Origin: Bacteroidales bacterium UBA1215
GTDB taxonomy: Bacteria; Bacteroidota; Bacteroidia; Bacteroidales; WCHB1-69
DNA length: 8,623 nucleotides
Direction of reading: 5' to 3'
Assembly: GCA_002309475.1 (NCBI GenBank)
Contig: DBXJ01000013.1
Coordinates: 1 to 8,623 of the forward strand
Part shown: one piece after another, positions 1-6,238 of the stretch
How the letters are laid out: each line of letters begins with the position of its first letter
Numbering within the stretch: position 1 is the first letter of the stretch
Program-made: the position numbers and the translations under genes
The notes under the pieces: generated by a model
What the model was told of the DNA's origin: nothing
The model's database searches: none
Seen by the model: the letters and a program-made list of their open reading frames with translations, nothing else

Positions 1-293
1 CTAAGATCTGCTAATTTTTTCACCGTAAGACCAATATTTTTTACCCTTTGTGCTTCGTCTATGAAAACAATCCGATGATTGCCGACCAATTGTCTTAATG
101 CGGTGGAAGATTGGTCTTCCAGCAAAATTTTGTCTTCGTAATCGTCACAATTAAGATGCAAAACATTTTCTTCTGAAGACACTATATGGTCTAACAAGGT
201 GGTCTTTCCCACTTGACGTGCTCCCATTAGAACAATAATATCTCCTTTAAAGAAGTCTTTTTTAATAAGTTGCAAAATTTCTCTTTGTATCAT
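1..293 (-). CDS. AAA_14-type ATPase, N-terminal part only (runs off the window)
   Basis: The visible 97 residues start MIQREILQLIKKDFFKGDII and contain a Walker A P-loop, GARQVGKTT (residues 24-32, K30 and T31), and a Walker B motif, IVFIDEAQ (75-82, D79 and E80). The short N-terminal helix leading straight into 'GARQVGKTTLL' and the 'DEAQ' Walker B are typical of the AAA_14 ATPases that carry a C-terminal DUF4143, a group of about 370-400 residues, common in many copies in Bacteroidota and of unclear function. The C-terminal part, including any DUF4143 domain, lies outside the window. The ATG at 293 is chosen because the ATG four bases upstream reaches a stop after two codons. There is no Shine-Dalgarno sequence. 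A -7-like box lies 22 bases upstream. The family call is strong for the ATPase domain and inferred for DUF4143. Confidence 0.85.
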   Translation of the reverse strand, partial: MIQREILQLIKKDFFKGDIIVLMGARQVGKTTLLDHIVSSEENVLHLNCDDYEDKILLEDQSSTALRQLVGNHRIVFIDEAQRVKNIGLTVKKLADL

Positions 294-314
294 ACCATCA
301 AATTTTTAATGCTG

Positions 315-322
315 CAAAGATA
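315..322 (-). promoter_or_regulatory. Bacteroidota -7 box (TATCTTTG) upstream of the AAA_14 ATPase
   Basis: The minus strand reads TATCTTTG here, a perfect match to the TAnnTTTG -7 element of Bacteroidota primary-sigma promoters. It lies 22 bases before the ATPase start codon, implying a very short leader. A clean TTTG -33 box at the usual 18-20 base spacing is not present, because the expected place is AT-only. The promoter may therefore be weak or need an activator, and the direct repeats just upstream would be suitable sites. Confidence 0.5.
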
Positions 323-353
323 CAATATTTTTTTAAATCGAATATTTTATATA

Positions 354-399
354 AAAATTGGCGGTTGCAACCGAAAAAATTAGTATAAAATTGGCGGTT
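354..399. repeat. Two 13-base direct repeats, 33 bases apart, with a 12-base palindrome
   Basis: The 13-mer AAAATTGGCGGTT occurs at 354-366 and again, exactly, at 387-399, both copies preceded by TATA-like sequence. The first copy runs into a perfect 12-base palindrome, CGGTTGCAACCG (362-373); the second copy continues differently, with ACGATA. The start-to-start distance of 33 bases is close to three helical turns. The repeats sit about 45 and 80 bases upstream of the predicted ATPase transcription start, where regulator sites would be expected. They also lie next to the broken end of the gene remnant at 412-540, so they could instead mark a recombination junction. Confidence 0.6.
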
Positions 400-411
400 A
401 CGATAATTAAT

Positions 412-540
412 TTATACCATTCCCGACTCCACATACAAGTCCTTGACATCGGCAGTGTCGATCCAAAGTGTCTGCTTAATAGATTGTACCCTCGAAAGCA
501 CTTCGATGTAGTGGGAAGTGTTGGAGATGTAGGTGAGCAT
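412..540 (-). pseudogene. Remnant of a gene start, possibly a phospholipase-D-like protein
   Basis: A 42-codon frame starts at the ATG at 540 and ends with TAA at 412-414. The peptide includes YISNTSHYIEVLSRVQ and then LWIDTADVKDLYVESG before stopping two codons later. It has natural protein texture and is clearly richer in G and C than the DNA on either side. From memory it resembles the first forty or so residues of Bacteroidota PLD-like proteins, where a 'TLWIGTADIKDLYV'-like segment is followed by more than 150 further residues, but I could not check this. The frame ends where AT-rich sequence and the direct repeats begin, so the rest of the gene appears to be lost. Its start lies only ten bases after the DUF262 gene's stop, so it may be what is left of a third gene of that operon. 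It could also be a free-standing small ORF. Confidence 0.45.
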
Positions 541-550
541 GGAATGTTAA

Positions 551-2839
551 TTATTTGATTTTGTTGATTGTTTTATTTATTTCTTCCAAAATATTTGAAT
601 AAGAATAACCATCTGTAGCAACAAATTCAATATTATATTTCTCATATCTTCCGCCATTAAAACTCCAAGTATGATCAACATAGGGTTTTAAAGCCTTTTC
701 AACTTCGCAGTTTCGTTTAAAAAATTGAATATTCCATTTAGAGTTACTATACCAGATATCAAAAACCAAATTCTTGTTTTCGTTTTCAACCACCACTACA
801 TGAGCATCGGTTTCATCGTAAAGTCTTACTCCCCATCCGTTTTGTTGTAGTGTTGAAGACAAATACTTTTCAAGATGAAGATTATTTACTGACATATACT
901 TTGTCGCACGTTGCTTTTGAATTAACAACCAACCTTGATGATCATCCCATTGTATGTTTTTCTCATTACAATAGCTTAACAAATAGTCTTTATGAACAAA
1001 TTCCGACCATTTCTTTGATGGGTCGAATTTATCAATCATTTGCTGCATCGATACATTTTTCAATAAATCGTCAAAGAATCTCTTATATGCATCCTTGTTT
1101 TCATTTATTAATATAGTCCAATCTTTCCAATCCCAACAAAAAGAAGAATTGCTCCCTTTTTTTATTGGGTAATTAGTCAAATTTCTTGTTAACAACGCAC
1201 GCCTCACATCATCTATATTGTTATCACATTGACCTTCAAAAGTTTTGTCGAAAGTAGACACATAATTTTTAAATTGCTCTAAATCAAAAATTCCACTTTC
1301 TGTAGACCATTCAATAAGAGGTAATATCTGTCCTGACCAAATATGATGGCATGGGTGGTCTTTGCAACTCTGGACAGACCAAAATGCTTCCTCAATTTCA
1401 TTCCTATTTTGTGGTTTTGCCCGAAGAATCTCTAGTTTCAATATTTCTTCTTGGGTTGCAATGGTTTGGGATATTTTGTTTTTACAATCTAGCATGCCTG
1501 TAATATCTTCACAGTTTTTTGCAATAAAAATGGCATCTTGTACAAGTTCATTAACGGCTTTGCTTACATTGTCAATTCTTGTAAGATTGTGCAAGAACTG
1601 ATATAACCGCCATAAATTCCTATTGGCATTATCAGAGACTTCCCATTTCTCACAATATGCAATCAATGGTAAAAATTGAAAGCAATCAATTTGTTCAATT
1701 ATTTTGGTCTTTCTTCTAATATCTCTAATCTCAATTTCTTTAGGAGATAAAAGGTTATCATCTAATATTTCACGATATTCCCATGATTCAAATAGGAATT
1801 TAACGATATTCCAATAGGAATATATTTTTCCAAAAGAAATACTCTCTTGAGGGAACGTGTATGTTCCTTCCTTCAAAACTCTCTTTAATTCTTCCGTTTT
1901 TCCCGATTTGTCTAATTCCAGAATTGTAATCCACCGGAGAAACTCATTGAATCCCATGTCAGCTGTATCATTGCCATTATTTATTTTTCTCTTCTTCCAG
2001 AACCATGTTTCTATTTCTTCCCACTGCTTGGGCATTTCTTTATTGTTTTCGTTTATTCTCTCCCTTAAAATCAACGGCTTAAGATTTTGTGTGCTTGACA
2101 AAGGTTCACCTGTGGTGTTTATTACAACAAAAGTTTCTTCTCCGTTTTTACGATTTTCCATATCGTAATACATAAAAGTAAGTTTTGTTGTTATAAAGTC
2201 CCCAAATTTTCGACACCAATCATTATCTTTACCATTCAAGATATTATCTATTATTAATAAAGCTCGTATCATACTTTGGATACTGGGATCATACTTGTAA
2301 TCATTGAAAAACCAAGTGGATTTCTCAATGTCTTTACAATCAGTTACGAAAAGCTTGTCTTCTTTTTCTTTAATAAAAAAATGGCAGACAAGATCGCTTA
2401 AAAAATAAAGCGAAGACTCGCGTATGGAATATTGTAAGTAAGGCTCTTTGTCATCTTGCAAATACTCATAATCTGAAATAAGATACTTCCTGAAGACATT
2501 ATTCTCTGTCTTTCTGTTCAACATGCCTAGCAAAAGATATAATGTTGTAATACGTTGCTGACCATCGCAAAGTTGGATGTGATTTGCCGGAGCTTCATAT
2601 CCATATAACAATCCTAGATTCAGAAAATCCTTATAATCATTATTGTCGAATTGGTTTATCAAATTGTTGACAAAACCACTGACAAGTTCTTTTTTCTCGT
2701 CGGTGTGAACTTTATCACCCCAACAATAATCACGTTGGAGGTCTGGGATAATGATTCTACGGCTCCCAGAAAAAAGTTCTGCTAAAGTATAAGTTTCTCC
2801 CGTAACGAAATTAATTTTATTCTTTATCATAGTTGCCAT
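551..2839 (-). CDS. Long DUF262 protein without nuclease motif (second subunit of a GmrSD-like pair)
   Basis: A 762-residue protein. The N-terminal DUF262 (GmrSD N-terminal, ParB/Srx-like) domain shows IIIPDLQRDYCWG (29-41), the DGQQRITT motif (92-99) and, near the end of the domain, GEETFVVINTTGEPLSSTQN (233-252), matching the 'F..lN..G.pLs' element. In this family the DGQQR region supports nucleotide binding and hydrolysis. The remaining 500 residues are mostly helical and rich in aromatics, with a CKDHPCHHIWSGQILPLIEW segment resembling the 'E.HP...G.I.fLi' stretch that I recall from other long DUF262 proteins. No DUF1524 EH..P / GNL.LL motif pair is visible, so it probably does not cut DNA itself. 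The ATG at 2839 is preferred, with 2830 as an alternative three codons in. Either start overlaps the upstream gene's 3' end (by 23 or 14 bases), which implies translational coupling. Extending the frame to 2905 would only add upstream-gene sequence. Confidence 0.85.
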   Translation of the reverse strand: MATMIKNKINFVTGETYTLAELFSGSRRIIIPDLQRDYCWGDKVHTDEKKELVSGFVNNLINQFDNNDYKDFLNLGLLYGYEAPANHIQLCDGQQRITTLYLLLGMLNRKTENNVFRKYLISDYEYLQDDKEPYLQYSIRESSLYFLSDLVCHFFIKEKEDKLFVTDCKDIEKSTWFFNDYKYDPSIQSMIRALLIIDNILNGKDNDWCRKFGDFITTKLTFMYYDMENRKNGEETFVVINTTGEPLSSTQNLKPLILRERINENNKEMPKQWEEIETWFWKKRKINNGNDTADMGFNEFLRWITILELDKSGKTEELKRVLKEGTYTFPQESISFGKIYSYWNIVKFLFESWEYREILDDNLLSPKEIEIRDIRRKTKIIEQIDCFQFLPLIAYCEKWEVSDNANRNLWRLYQFLHNLTRIDNVSKAVNELVQDAIFIAKNCEDITGMLDCKNKISQTIATQEEILKLEILRAKPQNRNEIEEAFWSVQSCKDHPCHHIWSGQILPLIEWSTESGIFDLEQFKNYVSTFDKTFEGQCDNNIDDVRRALLTRNLTNYPIKKGSNSSFCWDWKDWTILINENKDAYKRFFDDLLKNVSMQQMIDKFDPSKKWSEFVHKDYLLSYCNEKNIQWDDHQGWLLIQKQRATKYMSVNNLHLEKYLSSTLQQNGWGVRLYDETDAHVVVVENENKNLVFDIWYSNSKWNIQFFKRNCEVEKALKPYVDHTWSFNGGRYEKYNIEFVATDGYSYSNILEEINKTINKIK

Positions 2840-4484
2840 GTTTTTCGTAATAGTTTTTGAATCGGTTAATGAGCCGTTCCTTGTTTTCTGCAATATCTGT
2901 AGCATCCCATTTCGAATTGGCGAAAATGTAGATTGTGTGTAGAAGATGACGACTATTAAAGAACTCCTTTACATTGGTGTTAAAGAAATAGTTTTTTTTA
3001 ACTTCAAAATCATTATTGCTAAATGTGGAATTATCCCCTTTATACAATAAAACTAAATTGCCAATGCTATGCTCCGTTGTTTGACAAGTTCCGTCTTTTT
3101 TCTTAATATCATCTCGAAAACAAGTAAAATCGTCTTTGTCTCGTTTAATATTGTCGCCACCTTCCCAGTGATTACTATCTGAAGAGGTAACAAAATGTCC
3201 AACTTTAGACTTTGGAAAAACATGTTCTAATGACCTAACTCCGTTGTCCCAAATTGAAAAGTCAAAAACACGCCCATCACCTCCATTTTGTTTGTTGTCT
3301 TCGTCTATGTTAAGTCGCAATAGAAAACGAAAGGCAGCTTCTTTATCGACCTCATATAGCAAATCTTCTGATAATCGAAGTAGCATTTTGTCAAATTTTT
3401 CTTCATATTTTTTAGTGTCATTATTAGTTATTTCATCGTGAGTCATTTCAAGAAAAGCCAGATTATAATAATTCTCGAGTTCACAGCGATGGTCTTTTAC
3501 GAAATAATAATGAATGAATTTCTTCTGATTATCCGAGTCAAAAATACGCAAAATAGCCCCAATCATATTGTGTTCAATAGGATTGTTATACGCATCCTCA
3601 AATCTTTTTTGAAGTCTTCGAAGACCATCAAACGTTTGTTTTGCTTCTATAGGTTGACCTTTAGACAAACATTTTGCTTTGAAACTCTCAAATGTCAGTT
3701 TATCCCCCTTCTTTAAATGAAGATATGAAGATATAAGGAGTCCCATATTATTATAACATTGGAATAAGGATTGAACATTGGGATTGTTCCACCAACGCAG
3801 CCATTTATCCCACTCTCTTGCATATCGACTTCGTAGCATATTATGCTCCCATTCTTGTGTATAATCGGTCTGCAAATCCGTATTAAGGGAAGCAAGGCGA
3901 AGTATTTCGGCTTTTATTATTTCTTCCTGTTGCATTTCAGCCTTGCTACCGTTCATCATTGCAAAAACCTTGGTTGCCTGCCTCTCTTCCACATTGATGT
4001 ATAAAAACTTGACCTTATCCAATAAAAAGGCAAGAAAAGCTTCTTTGTCTATGTCTTTTAGTTTGTCATTGATGATACGTATCGTTTTTTTAAAGAAAAA
4101 AACATCCTGGAATTGTTCACTTTGGTCTTCTGTATCATCATTCAGGTCAATTTTTTCAAGGAATGAGTTAGAATCACTTCTTATATTGTATCTTATATTG
4201 AAATTCCCTTTGTAGTTAAGCCATTTCAACAATAGATATAGGCATGTCGTTCTTTGTTGACCATCAATTAGGATAATTTCATCGGTTTTCTCTGTGACAG
4301 TGAACCCTTGCAAAAAAACTTCAGTGCGGTTGTTATATCTTAACACCAAATCATCCAACAGATTCTCAACAGAATTTTTTTCTCCAATACGATTCTTTCC
4401 CCAGACATATCCGCGTTGATAATCTGGTATAATAAATGTTTTGTTTTTGTCCAGATACTGCTTGAGAGTTATTGTTGCTTCCAT
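2817..4484 (-). CDS. DUF262-DUF1524 protein, GmrSD-like nuclease with HNH motif
   Basis: A 555-residue protein. The DUF262 domain begins at the N-terminus, with FIIPDYQRGYVWG (17-29), ILIDGQQRTTCLYLLL (71-86) and a later ATKVFAMMNG element matching 'F..lN'. The C-terminal quarter carries the DUF1524 His-Me-type signature: SLEHVFPKSK (418-427, putative catalytic H421), IGNLVLL (474-480, N476) and STFSNNDFEVKK (486-497, Asn then Lys). The layout matches GmrSD, BrxU and SspE, single-chain enzymes in which DUF262 senses modified DNA and drives NTP hydrolysis and DUF1524 cuts DNA. The length fits that group. Which modification or trigger is sensed cannot be read from sequence. The ATG at 4484 is preferred: it places the conserved motif about 17 residues from the start and follows an A-rich tract. 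An upstream GTG at 4571 in the same frame would add 29 unconserved residues. The gene is first in a two-gene unit with its own promoter. Confidence 0.9.
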   Translation of the reverse strand: MEATITLKQYLDKNKTFIIPDYQRGYVWGKNRIGEKNSVENLLDDLVLRYNNRTEVFLQGFTVTEKTDEIILIDGQQRTTCLYLLLKWLNYKGNFNIRYNIRSDSNSFLEKIDLNDDTEDQSEQFQDVFFFKKTIRIINDKLKDIDKEAFLAFLLDKVKFLYINVEERQATKVFAMMNGSKAEMQQEEIIKAEILRLASLNTDLQTDYTQEWEHNMLRSRYAREWDKWLRWWNNPNVQSLFQCYNNMGLLISSYLHLKKGDKLTFESFKAKCLSKGQPIEAKQTFDGLRRLQKRFEDAYNNPIEHNMIGAILRIFDSDNQKKFIHYYFVKDHRCELENYYNLAFLEMTHDEITNNDTKKYEEKFDKMLLRLSEDLLYEVDKEAAFRFLLRLNIDEDNKQNGGDGRVFDFSIWDNGVRSLEHVFPKSKVGHFVTSSDSNHWEGGDNIKRDKDDFTCFRDDIKKKDGTCQTTEHSIGNLVLLYKGDNSTFSNNDFEVKKNYFFNTNVKEFFNSRHLLHTIYIFANSKWDATDIAENKERLINRFKNYYEKHGNYDKE

Positions 4485-4600
4485 ATTTATTTTTAAAAAT
4501 ATTTTTACATCTATTAAACTAATTCTCCCCATTCTCAGTCCATGACAGCCGAGAGGTATTAAAACTATCACAACTGAAAAACGGGCTTATTTTTATTTTG

Positions 4601-4630
4601 CAAAGATAATAAAAATTTACTTTATACAAA
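4601..4630 (-). promoter_or_regulatory. Bacteroidota promoter of the DUF262 gene pair
   Basis: On the minus strand, TTTG at 4630-4627 (-33) is followed after 18 bases by TATCTTTG at 4608-4601 (-7). Both elements match the Bacteroidota primary-sigma consensus exactly, with near-standard spacing. Transcription would begin near 4595, leaving a leader of about 110 bases before the ATG at 4484. It separates the DUF262 pair from the DnaE-FtsZ-like operon upstream. Confidence 0.75.
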
Positions 4631-4713
4631 TAAAAACATTTTTTACACCGGCAAAATTAGAACTTTTCTCTCTTTTCTCCAACACCTTCCCCAGAAATCT
4701 CCCACACCTCACT
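4631..4713. other. Intergenic tract between the two operons; no terminator seen
   Basis: This stretch follows the stop of the small protein gene and leads into the DUF262 promoter. Its minus strand is strongly purine-rich near the gene end (many GGTG, GGGGAAGG and GAGAGAAAA runs) and then turns AT-rich. I find no stem-loop followed by a T run on the minus strand, so read-through from the DnaE-FtsZ-like operon into the DUF262 genes remains possible. Confidence 0.4.
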
Positions 4714-5013
4714 CTACCTTGCATGCTCGTCTTTCTCTATAATACTGATACATTTTTCGATGTCAGCGATAAGATTTTTCATGAAGTTGATTTTCTCCTC
4801 CTTGGTGTAATTCGTACTATCATCTAAAATTCGCAAGTTGAATTGATAATCGATCAATTCGCGGATGGAAAATTCTATTATTTCATCGTTAATAAAGGCG
4901 AATAAATCATCATTAAAGTCATTCATAAATTTCTCCCTAAATGCGTGTCGGGTGCAACTCAACTGCAGGTCGGGAACGCTATTTTGTCCACATTCGGTGG
5001 CGAACACATCCAT
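4714..5013 (-). CDS. Small acidic protein of unknown function downstream of the FtsZ-like gene
   Basis: The frame encodes 99 residues from the ATG at 5013, with no signal peptide, membrane segment or motif that I recognise. The C-terminal 70 residues look like a compact, mostly helical, acidic domain (FNDDLFAFINDEIIEFSIRE, later TNYTKEEKINFMKNLIADIE). The start is uncertain. An internal ATG at 4926 has an AGGGAG six bases upstream and would give a 70-residue protein. In the other direction, the frame stays open upstream to the FtsZ-like stop codon, but only with non-ATG starts. The DNA coding for the first 30 residues is also richer in G and C than the rest, so the reading frame may be chimeric. 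The 53-base gap to the FtsZ-like gene suggests co-transcription. Position and size resemble a TubR-like adaptor beside a tubulin-like gene, but I see no helix-turn-helix, so this is only a thought. Confidence 0.6.
   Translation of the reverse strand: MDVFATECGQNSVPDLQLSCTRHAFREKFMNDFNDDLFAFINDEIIEFSIRELIDYQFNLRILDDSTNYTKEEKINFMKNLIADIEKCISIIEKDEHAR
4933..4938 (-). promoter_or_regulatory. Shine-Dalgarno-like AGGGAG before an internal ATG
   Basis: The minus strand reads AGGGAG, then six bases, then the ATG at 4926. Bacteroidota seldom depend on such sites, so this is weak evidence, but it supports a 70-residue start for the small protein in place of the 99-residue one. Confidence 0.35.
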
Positions 5014-5066
5014 CAGGTTCTTTTTACCGCCGACAATTTCTGATTCGTTAGGCCTTGCTTCTTTAA

Positions 5067-6185
5067 TCAGGGGTCGACTGCGTAATTAATATCTTCAACC
5101 ATATAAGCCATCCTCCCAATGCTAATTCCCGAATAAATGTCGCTTCGGTAAGCGTAAACAGCATCGGTATTGGCGGCCAGATTTTGAAGGGTTTCAATGG
5201 CTTTGGCACATTTGGCGGCTCCATCCGAAACCTTTGGCAGTATGACTAAACCGACAACAGTGGCTCCCATCTGCCTTGCAACCCGTGCCACAAACGGCGC
5301 GCTTTTGGCCTCGGGTTCTTCACCCAAATCGGCCACTACACACACGGGCGAGTCCTGACTGCCGAAATATTGCATAATGCCATCTAAATCAGGCGTTTTG
5401 CCATCGCCCAAAATAATTTGCATCGGCTCCATATTGCCCGATTCCGCAGTGTTGATATTGGTCGGTTTGAATGTGGCCAGCAACTTTTTGCGGTATTTTC
5501 CTTTTAGCAGATAATCAATCAATTCGTCGCCAGTACGGCCTATGCCAACCACTTTGGTATCAAGGTTTTTCCAGCGCGGTTCGTCCCGCATACCCGTAGA
5601 AGTAAAGATATCGATTGAATAGCTCATAATGCTGTCGATTCGTGCCAAAGCATCGGGTACCAGCAAATCGCCGAAATGCCGCGTCATCGATTCGTTGTTT
5701 AAAATGAACATACCATCGGTGTTGTCTGCTAAATCGCGCAGTCCGTCCATTGCATGCATTGCACGCTTTTCCCCCTCTAAGCGGAATGGCAGCGAAACAA
5801 TGCCGAAGGTGGTAGCCCCCGCAGCCTTGGCCTCGCGGGCAAGAACAGGGGCGGCCTCGGTACCCAAATTGCCACCCAAGCCAGCCACAATGAATACTCG
5901 ATTGGCGTTCACCAATTCGCGAACATCGTCAATGCTGTTTTCAATGACTTCGGCACCGCTATTAATGTCAGACCCAACCTTGCATTCGCCTAACTTTAAA
6001 ACTGCCGACACACCAGACTGTTCAAGCGCCTTGGCATCCCAATCGCAAACGGTCACAAACTTATCGGCTCGCTCGCCGTCTACTTCGTTGCGCCAAAATT
6101 TTGCAACATTAATGCCCGCTCCACCAACACCGATAATTCTTAAATTTCTTGAGTGTTTTTCTAATAATTTTGATAATTTGCTCAT
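5067..6185 (-). CDS. Divergent FtsZ/tubulin-like GTPase with a tandemly duplicated nucleotide-binding domain
   Basis: A 372-residue protein. Residues 15-24 (LRIIGVGGAG) match the FtsZ first glycine-rich loop. VFIVAGLGGNLGTEAAP (97-113) corresponds to the FtsZ signature 'AGmGGGTGTGAAP' with three changed positions (N106, L107, E110). LPFRLEGEKR (132-141) corresponds to 'kPF.FEG..R', and NNES (163-166) to the 'PNdkL' guanine-side region. Residues 212-219 (VVGIGRTG) restart the glycine loop, and 281-351 align ungapped with 97-167 at 25 of 71 identities, so a second domain copy follows. In that copy the signature has become DLGEEPEAKSAP, so it probably does not bind GTP. No clear T7 loop (N.D..D) or FtsZ C-terminal tail is present, so ordinary cell-division function is unlikely. 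ATG 6185 is preferred over a TTG two codons upstream. The gene is Ala-rich and much richer in G and C than its neighbours (40 of 60 bases at 5821-5880). It lies between the DnaE-like gene and the small gene, probably in one operon. Confidence 0.85.
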   Translation of the reverse strand: MSKLSKLLEKHSRNLRIIGVGGAGINVAKFWRNEVDGERADKFVTVCDWDAKALEQSGVSAVLKLGECKVGSDINSGAEVIENSIDDVRELVNANRVFIVAGLGGNLGTEAAPVLAREAKAAGATTFGIVSLPFRLEGEKRAMHAMDGLRDLADNTDGMFILNNESMTRHFGDLLVPDALARIDSIMSYSIDIFTSTGMRDEPRWKNLDTKVVGIGRTGDELIDYLLKGKYRKKLLATFKPTNINTAESGNMEPMQIILGDGKTPDLDGIMQYFGSQDSPVCVVADLGEEPEAKSAPFVARVARQMGATVVGLVILPKVSDGAAKCAKAIETLQNLAANTDAVYAYRSDIYSGISIGRMAYMVEDINYAVDP

Positions 6186-6238
6186 AATCAAACGTTTTTA
6201 GTAAAAATCCACATATAGAACAGCTAATAATAATGGAA

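Noticed and set aside
358..558. A plus-strand open frame of 66 residues over the repeats and the gene remnant
   Set aside because: Its composition is not protein-like in the AT-rich part, and the minus-strand frame across the same bases gives a more natural sequence.
1320..1400. The CKDHPCHHIW segment of the long DUF262 protein as an HNH or zinc site
   Set aside because: The EH..P, GNL.LL and N..K elements of DUF1524 are absent and no spaced Cys pairs follow. It fits better as a conserved structural segment of long DUF262 proteins.
4714..5066. A type III (TubZ-TubR) plasmid partition locus
   Set aside because: The small protein shows no winged helix-turn-helix, no iterons are seen nearby, and the FtsZ-like protein lacks the TubZ tail. 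I kept it only as one possible reading.
5067..5560. The second half of the FtsZ-like protein as the ordinary FtsZ C-terminal domain
   Set aside because: The 'NLDTKVVGIG' stretch (207-216) briefly resembles the T7 loop and the 'GiGea' region, but the ungapped 71-residue match to the first half, including the strand and helix order around the signature, fits a domain duplication better.
5629..6201. A plus-strand open frame of 190 residues opposite the FtsZ-like gene
   Set aside because: It is a shadow of a GC-rich, Ala-rich gene read on the other strand. Its translation is Ser/Pro/Arg-rich without motifs, while the minus strand shows clear FtsZ-family motifs.
6186..6238. A frameshift hiding the missing C-terminal half of DnaE
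   Set aside because: Only 53 bases lie between the polymerase stop and the FtsZ-like start, so about 400 further codons cannot be hidden there.
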